From NCBI GenBank assembly GCA_964563465.1, contig CAZLVZ010000021.1:1-9129 (forward strand): a stretch of 9,129 nt of DNA, in the 5' to 3' direction. Origin of the DNA: JAYENY01 sp964563465 (lineage in GTDB: Bacteria > Patescibacteriota > Minisyncoccia > Minisyncoccales > PEYH01). The position numbers were made by a program, and so were the translations under genes. Positions 5,250 through 9,129 of this stretch are shown here, piece by piece. Within the stretch, counting starts at the first letter, position 1; the number at the start of each line of letters is the position of its first letter. Below the pieces are notes generated by a model, which saw only the letters and a program-made list of their open reading frames with translations, had not been told where the DNA came from and did no database searches.

Positions 5250-6413
5250 TTAATTTGTCACATCAAGACTGTTGTTCTGGCAAATTTTTCCATAAACTTC
5301 TGCGCTACGGCGAGGCTTTCGTTGAAAATTATTGTAATCAACTTCTATTAGACCAAAACGCGGTTTAAATCCATCTGCCCATTCAAAATTATCAATCAGA
5401 GACCAATGGAAATATCCTTGAACATCCACTCCTTCTTGAATGGCTTTATGAACCCATTTTAAATGGTCGATAATAAACTGCGGGCAATATTTATCTTCGG
5501 CATCAGCTATGCCATTCTCGGTAATATAAATTGGCTTCTTATATCTTTTAAGTTCTTTCAAAACATGATAAATTCCTTCGGGGAAAATTTCCCAATCTAA
5601 ATCAGTTCTTTTATTGTCGCCATCTTTCAGTCCAATTGGAAATTTTACTTTTTTATGGAAGTAATAATTCAAACCGACAAAATCCGAATAAATTTTTACC
5701 TTATTTAAAAAATATCTATTCCAAAAATAGTCAATCAAGAAAACGGAAAACTTATCTAAAAAAGATTTCTTTTTCAGGGGCTCAAAAAATGTGTTATTTG
5801 TAGCAAGACCAATTTTTGCTTTTCCATCAATTTTCCGAATAGCCTTATACGCCGTTTTATGGGCTCTAATCATATTGGAAAGAACTTTAAATATTTTAAA
5901 AAATCCTTTTTTACCTGGTGGCCAACTGCACTCCATATATCCTTGGCCAATATAAACTAATGGCTCATTAATTGTAATCCAAAAATCAACATACTGACCA
6001 AGATTTTTGACGACAAACTCTGCGTAGCGAGCGAAATATCCAATAACTTTCTTGTTCTCCCAACCACCTTCGTCAGATAACCATTGAGGATTAGTGAAGT
6101 GATGTAATGTAATAAAAGGGATAATATTTCGCTTATGCAAGGCTAAAAGAACTTTTTTATAATGTTCTATTTCTTCTAAATCCCATCTCCCTTTTTCTGG
6201 CTCGATGCGGGACCATTCAATCGAAAAACGATAAGCATTGTTGTGTAAAATATCTTTTGCTAAATCAAAATCTTCTTCGTATCTGTGATAGTGGTCGCAA
6301 GCCATTCCGGCATCTTTCCATTTTGCCCAATCGCAATTTTTAATTTCCCCCTCAACCTGATAGGCTGAAGTAGCGGTGCCCCAAAGAAAATTTTCAGGAA
6401 ATTTTAACTTCAT
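5250..6413 (-). CDS. GH1 family beta-glycosidase (beta-glucosidase-like)
   Basis: Retaining beta-glycosidase, probably cytoplasmic because there is no signal peptide. GH1 hallmarks run through the protein. The N-terminal signature is FLWGTATSAYQVEG (Gln19 binds sugar). LHHFTNPQWL carries the conserved His105, in the HHFTNP form rather than HWDLP. The acid/base is Glu150 in TINEP and the nucleophile is Glu299 in ITENG. The glycone-binding tail is HWSLIDNFEWADGF followed by PRFGL. At 387 aa it is shorter than the usual 440-480, mainly through a compact middle region (about 200-260), but no key residue is missing. It lies 12 bp after the permease gene and 36 bp before the second glycosidase. Beta-glucosidase or beta-galactosidase is the likely activity; 6-phospho specificity is not indicated by what I can see. 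Confidence 0.93.
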   Translation of the reverse strand: MKLKFPENFLWGTATSAYQVEGEIKNCDWAKWKDAGMACDHYHRYEEDFDLAKDILHNNAYRFSIEWSRIEPEKGRWDLEEIEHYKKVLLALHKRNIIPFITLHHFTNPQWLSDEGGWENKKVIGYFARYAEFVVKNLGQYVDFWITINEPLVYIGQGYMECSWPPGKKGFFKIFKVLSNMIRAHKTAYKAIRKIDGKAKIGLATNNTFFEPLKKKSFLDKFSVFLIDYFWNRYFLNKVKIYSDFVGLNYYFHKKVKFPIGLKDGDNKRTDLDWEIFPEGIYHVLKELKRYKKPIYITENGIADAEDKYCPQFIIDHLKWVHKAIQEGVDVQGYFHWSLIDNFEWADGFKPRFGLIEVDYNNFQRKPRRSAEVYGKICQNNSLDVTN

Positions 6414-6425
6414 AAAATAGAATTA

Positions 6426-7364
6426 CTAACCTATTGATAAAATTATTAAACCAACTATCACTAAAATAATAGCAAATATCTTTTTCAAGAGAATTGGTTT
6501 TGTGATTTTTTCAGACAAAATTTTTGGCATTTTGTAAGAGAGAATTATTGTAAAAACAAGAATAAAAACATATCTTATTCCTTCCATTGCATTAATAAAG
6601 GCAAGATACATTATTGGAGCCAAATATATTGCTAAGCTTTGCAAAATCCCTGCCCCAGCCCCTATTATTTGATTAAACAAAAAAATAACAGCCAACTTAG
6701 GATTCTGAAATAACGCTTTTTTCTTTTTAATTTTAATTTTTTCAAATAATTCCTCTCTAACTTCTTTAAAAAATATAAACAAAAGAGCAGTCAGAAAACC
6801 ACCAATCCTAAGCCAAATAAGTCCGGAAATAAAGGACTGTTCCAAAAAAATAATTTTTGTTGTAACAAAACTTAAAGCAAATAAAAAAGCAGTCAAAATT
6901 GAAAGCCCTAAGCTCTTTTTATTAATAATCTCTTTTCCTTTCCAGGTAATTAGAATACTTCCTGAAATCAACAGCAAAAAAGAGATAATTTTTAAATAAC
7001 TTAAACTCTCCAAGGGAGTGCCTTGCTGCCAAGCAAAAAGATAACTCAAACATAAGGTAAAAATTGGTAAAATGCCTCCAATTGCTGGAATAATTCTTGA
7101 AATTTCATAACGCCGTAATGCCTCATAAAGCGAAAGCAAAGCAAAAATCCATAAAGCACCAGATAAGATTGCCAAGCCCGCTATAAATAAATTTGGTATT
7201 TCGAAACCAAAAGGAATAAGAACTAAAACCAGAATTCCTAAAATACCAACATAAAAAGCATAAACTTTCGGTCTAATAAGACGCCCAGTTAAAAGAATCT
7301 CATCAACTAAAGCAGTGAGAGATAAAAGAAAATAGGCAAGAATTGTGAAAATTATCCAAAGCAT
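6426..7364 (-). CDS. DMT-superfamily (EamA-like) membrane transporter
   Basis: Polytopic inner-membrane protein of 312 aa with about ten hydrophobic segments in two repeats (about 1-142 and 151-312). This is the layout of EamA-type drug/metabolite transporters. The repeats are joined by a short basic linker (KGKEIINKK). A Lys-rich cytoplasmic loop lies at about 200-222. The first repeat has the typical helix 3-4 pattern LWIFALLSLYEALRRYEISRI, as in EamA proteins. Its ATG is 1 bp after the stop of the glycosyltransferase gene, so the two are tightly coupled. The context suggests movement of a sugar, nucleotide sugar or glycolipid, but the family is too broad to name a substrate. Confidence 0.85.
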   Translation of the reverse strand: MLWIIFTILAYFLLSLTALVDEILLTGRLIRPKVYAFYVGILGILVLVLIPFGFEIPNLFIAGLAILSGALWIFALLSLYEALRRYEISRIIPAIGGILPIFTLCLSYLFAWQQGTPLESLSYLKIISFLLLISGSILITWKGKEIINKKSLGLSILTAFLFALSFVTTKIIFLEQSFISGLIWLRIGGFLTALLFIFFKEVREELFEKIKIKKKKALFQNPKLAVIFLFNQIIGAGAGILQSLAIYLAPIMYLAFINAMEGIRYVFILVFTIILSYKMPKILSEKITKPILLKKIFAIILVIVGLIILSIG

Positions 7365-7365
7365 A

Positions 7366-8670
7366 TTAGTAATTCTCTGCTATTATTTTCTGAATATTTA
7401 AAGTTCCTAATTTTTCTGCTTCAATAAATCCTTGCATGGCTGCTTCGGCTAATCGACCACTATCCAGAAAGTCAAAAAGCCATTGATGGGAGTAAACTGG
7501 ATTTTCCTGTAACACTCCAGAACCAAGTGTGAGTAACCACTTCCTGTTAAAACTTTCTTGAGAGCCAATTATTGGAGCGATTATAATCGGTAAACCAAGT
7601 CCAGTATAGAAAGAAAGCTCGCTGGGTTTAGTCCAGAGAACATCTGTTTTTCTTAACGCAAGATTAAATTGTTTAAAATAATCTTCTATTTTAGGGGCAA
7701 AAAGAACTTCTATGCTACTACCCAAATATTCTTTTAATCCTAAATATGTAATTCTCTCTAAAAAATATTTTTTAACTTCCTCTCTGATCCCGGCTACTAA
7801 AATTAATTTAATCTTTTTTTCTTTAATCGCTTGTTTTAAACTTCCAGCGATTCTTATTCCTATTTCTTTTTGGGCCCCAGCTCCTCCCACGGCAAACATT
7901 ATTGTTAATAGCCGTTTTGATTTTTTTGGCAAAACGCCCAAATGCTTTTCAATAAGCACTTTGTATTTTTGAAAATAAGTTTTTTTCGGATCAAGATGAA
8001 AAAGCCGTTCTTTTAAATCCTTTTTTAAAATTTCTAATTTTGCTGTGCCGATATTTTCCATCGGTAATGGATATCCAGTCAAAAAAATATTTTCTTTTTT
8101 GACTCCGTAAAGCTTTAATCGATTAGTTGTCCAAGTATTAGGGGTAAAATACTTTATTCTACTTTTAGAAGGATTTAATGATGCCCAAGTTCTTGAAATG
8201 TCAGCGTCACAAACTATGCAATAGATATCATTAGGATAGTTAAACGCTTCGGCCATATATGCTGGGGTAAAAAAAGTAGTAATAAAAGGAATCGGATTTT
8301 TTGACAACTTTTCAATTAGGTCTTTTCCACATCCTTTTTTTATTCTCTTTAGTTCTTGTTTTAGTTGAAGATTAGGTTTTGAGAGATCCCGTTTAGGATA
8401 AAAATTAAGTATTTTCTGAAAATTGTCAAAAAATCCAAATGCTGGTTCCCCAACTATAGGTAACCTCTTAAATTTACTGATAAATTCATAACCCTTTCTT
8501 CCCAACTCCCAAATCCTCTTATCTTTATTGGGAATTCCCGTATAATCATTGGCATGAATAATTTTTCCTTCTGGAGCCAAATCTTTCAATGGAGCAGATG
8601 TTCTCTGGTGACCATAGCCCATATTAACATCTACTATCCATGCCTTTGCTTTTGAATTTTTCTTTTTCAT
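7366..8670 (-). CDS. GT-B glycosyltransferase, MGDG-synthase/MurG-like
   Basis: Probable sugar transferase acting on a lipid acceptor at the membrane. The 434-aa protein has the N-terminal VDVNMGYGHQRTSAPL loop (residues 13-28), resembling the GGGH acceptor-side loop of MGDG synthases. DADISRTWA at 155-163 follows in the first Rossmann domain. The C-terminal domain starts near 250 with IMFAVGGAGAQ (the GGxG loop of GT28/MurG-like enzymes). TDVLWTKPSELSFYTGLGLPIIIAP (342-366) matches the donor-binding region where MGDG synthases have a KPGG motif. GSQESFNRKWLLTLGSG (369-385) follows, as in MurG's Q..N motif. No membrane segment is evident, so peripheral association is likely. It is the first gene of the operon, with the start at 8670 preceded by a weak AAGAAAAG SD. 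The fold assignment is good; the reaction is inferred. Confidence 0.68.
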   Translation of the reverse strand: MKKKNSKAKAWIVDVNMGYGHQRTSAPLKDLAPEGKIIHANDYTGIPNKDKRIWELGRKGYEFISKFKRLPIVGEPAFGFFDNFQKILNFYPKRDLSKPNLQLKQELKRIKKGCGKDLIEKLSKNPIPFITTFFTPAYMAEAFNYPNDIYCIVCDADISRTWASLNPSKSRIKYFTPNTWTTNRLKLYGVKKENIFLTGYPLPMENIGTAKLEILKKDLKERLFHLDPKKTYFQKYKVLIEKHLGVLPKKSKRLLTIMFAVGGAGAQKEIGIRIAGSLKQAIKEKKIKLILVAGIREEVKKYFLERITYLGLKEYLGSSIEVLFAPKIEDYFKQFNLALRKTDVLWTKPSELSFYTGLGLPIIIAPIIGSQESFNRKWLLTLGSGVLQENPVYSHQWLFDFLDSGRLAEAAMQGFIEAEKLGTLNIQKIIAENY

Positions 8671-8722
8671 CTTTTCTTTATTTATTTTAACAAAATTAAT
8701 TGTTTTCGGCTACCCATTACTA

Positions 8723-8751
8723 TTGACAAAACAATTAAAGTAAATAATAAT
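8723..8751 (+). promoter_or_regulatory. sigma70-type promoter reading into the right-hand non-coding region
   Basis: -35 TTGACA (8723-8728), 17-nt spacer and -10 AATAAT (8746-8751, five of six consensus bases). Transcription should start near 8758, divergently from the glycosyltransferase operon. The AT-rich setting raises the chance of a fortuitous -10, but the exact TTGACA and ideal spacing are notable. Confidence 0.6.
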
Positions 8752-8757
8752 AAAAAT

Positions 8758-9000
8758 GCACAGCGCCTCCTTGAAGCGGAGAGAGGCAGGGAGAGGTCAC
8801 TATCGACCAACAGTCTGGGAATCAACACAACCACCCTGCCCAGAGGGCTTATCGATCCTTCCTACCTTTCTCTTTTCCGTAATGACGGCACATTGACAAC
8901 TACACAACCGGGAGAATATCTCTTTCTTCCATTGTCGCCTTGACAGCAGCGGCGTATGCACACTGGGGGCGAGCACTAGCTCACCCCCGATCCTATTTTT
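8758..9000 (+). ncRNA. candidate structured RNA or long leader, about 240 nt
   Basis: It starts just after the promoter at 8723-8751 and ends at the hairpin plus T-run at 8965-9000. It is clearly GC-richer than the adjacent genes. Visible helices: GCC/UCC (8765-8770) with GGA and GGC (8778-8787); GGUC (8795-8798) with GACC (8805-8808); UCUGGG (8814-8819) with CCCAGA (8839-8844), competing with a small GCCC/GGGC hairpin (8838-8848); CCGU-AAUG-ACGG (8877-8888); GACAA (8895-8899) with UUGUC (8932-8936), enclosing GGGAGA/UCUCUU (8910-8924); CGCC (8936-8939) with GGCG (8951-8954). I recognise no known RNA family. It could instead be the 5' leader of a gene beyond the window. Confidence 0.5.
8965..9000 (+). 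terminator. strong GC hairpin followed at a distance by T-run
   Basis: GGGGGCGAGC (8965-8974) pairs with GCTCACCCCC (8979-8988) around an ACTA loop, nine pairs with one C-A mismatch. The T-run (8996-9000) begins 7 nt after the stem, so it is an imperfect intrinsic terminator. It could equally be a stable structural helix or an attenuator. Confidence 0.5.
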
Positions 9001-9036
9001 CCATCACAAATGGAATTTTTTTATTTCAAGAAAGCG

Positions 9037-9110
9037 AAAAAGAACACCATGGCTTTAGCTGTGGGGATCTATTTCTAAAACCCCAGAATCTTGAATCTGT
9101 GTTCTTTTTT
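9037..9110 (+). terminator. long-range 11-bp inverted repeat ending in a T-run
   Basis: AAAAAGAACAC (9037-9047) is the exact reverse complement of GTGTTCTTTTT (9099-9109). The stem encloses about 51 nt that contain GGGG (9063-9066) with CCCC (9081-9084) and CAGA/TCTG (9084-9087, 9096-9099). The T-run fits termination on the plus strand, and the A-run gives a T-run on the minus strand, so it may act both ways. A 9-codon ORF (MALAVGIYF, 9049-9078) lies in the loop without an SD. Confidence 0.45.
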
Positions 9111-9129
9111 CCAATGCCAAATCAAAATG

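Larger units (their letters stand above)
8671..9129. other. long non-coding right-hand region
   Basis: About 460 bp without a convincing gene. From left to right it holds the operon's 5' flank, a plus-strand promoter, a GC-richer structured stretch, a strong hairpin and a long-range inverted repeat ending in T-rich DNA. The closest minus-strand -10 for the operon is TAAAAT around 8682-8687, with no matching -35 seen. Confidence 0.6.

Noticed and set aside
8756..8896. A 46-codon plus-strand ORF starting at the ATG at 8756
   Set aside because: No SD, the predicted transcript start falls on the ATG itself, its protein is low in complexity signals (many Arg, Pro, Ser), and it runs through RNA-like helices.

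Overview
The window is low-GC bacterial DNA with short intergenic gaps. The minus-strand protein genes mostly lack a clear Shine-Dalgarno (SD) sequence. This style, with a membrane-anchored HtrA, a small DgkA-type kinase and several CAZymes, suggests a small-genome lineage such as Patescibacteria/CPR. That assignment is inference, because the window holds no taxonomic marker. The standard stop codons TAA, TAG and TGA are all used.

Left part (1-2372, all minus strand). A GT2 glycosyltransferase and a DgkA-type lipid kinase overlap by 4 bp as a two-gene unit. After an 85-bp gap comes an HtrA/DegP-type membrane-anchored serine protease that runs off the left edge. All three are envelope functions.

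Middle (2373-4220). A divergent intergenic region carries a strong hairpin and a terminator-like GAAA hairpin. It precedes the window's only substantial plus-strand gene, a 368-aa protein with a signal peptide and beta-barrel-like pattern, a good SD and a textbook intrinsic terminator. Beyond that terminator lies about 450 bp of non-coding DNA. On the minus strand it has a near-consensus sigma70 promoter (TTGACA-17-TATATT), then about 350 nt of closely spaced, well-formed helices, then a terminator-like hairpin with a U-run facing the barrel gene. I read it as an independently transcribed structured RNA of a class I do not recognise, and it is the most interesting object here.

Right part (4221-8670, all minus strand). 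A probable four-gene operon reads GT-B glycosyltransferase (MGDG-synthase/MurG-like fold), DMT/EamA permease, GH1 beta-glycosidase and membrane-anchored clan-A glycosidase, with gaps of 1, 12 and 36 bp. Together they could make, move and trim a surface glycan or glycolipid, but the substrates cannot be told from sequence.

Right edge (8671-9129). A plus-strand near-consensus promoter (TTGACA-17-AATAAT) is followed by about 240 nt of structured non-coding DNA ending in a strong GC hairpin. Next comes an 11-bp long-range inverted repeat ending in a T-run. This is a second candidate RNA gene or long structured leader.
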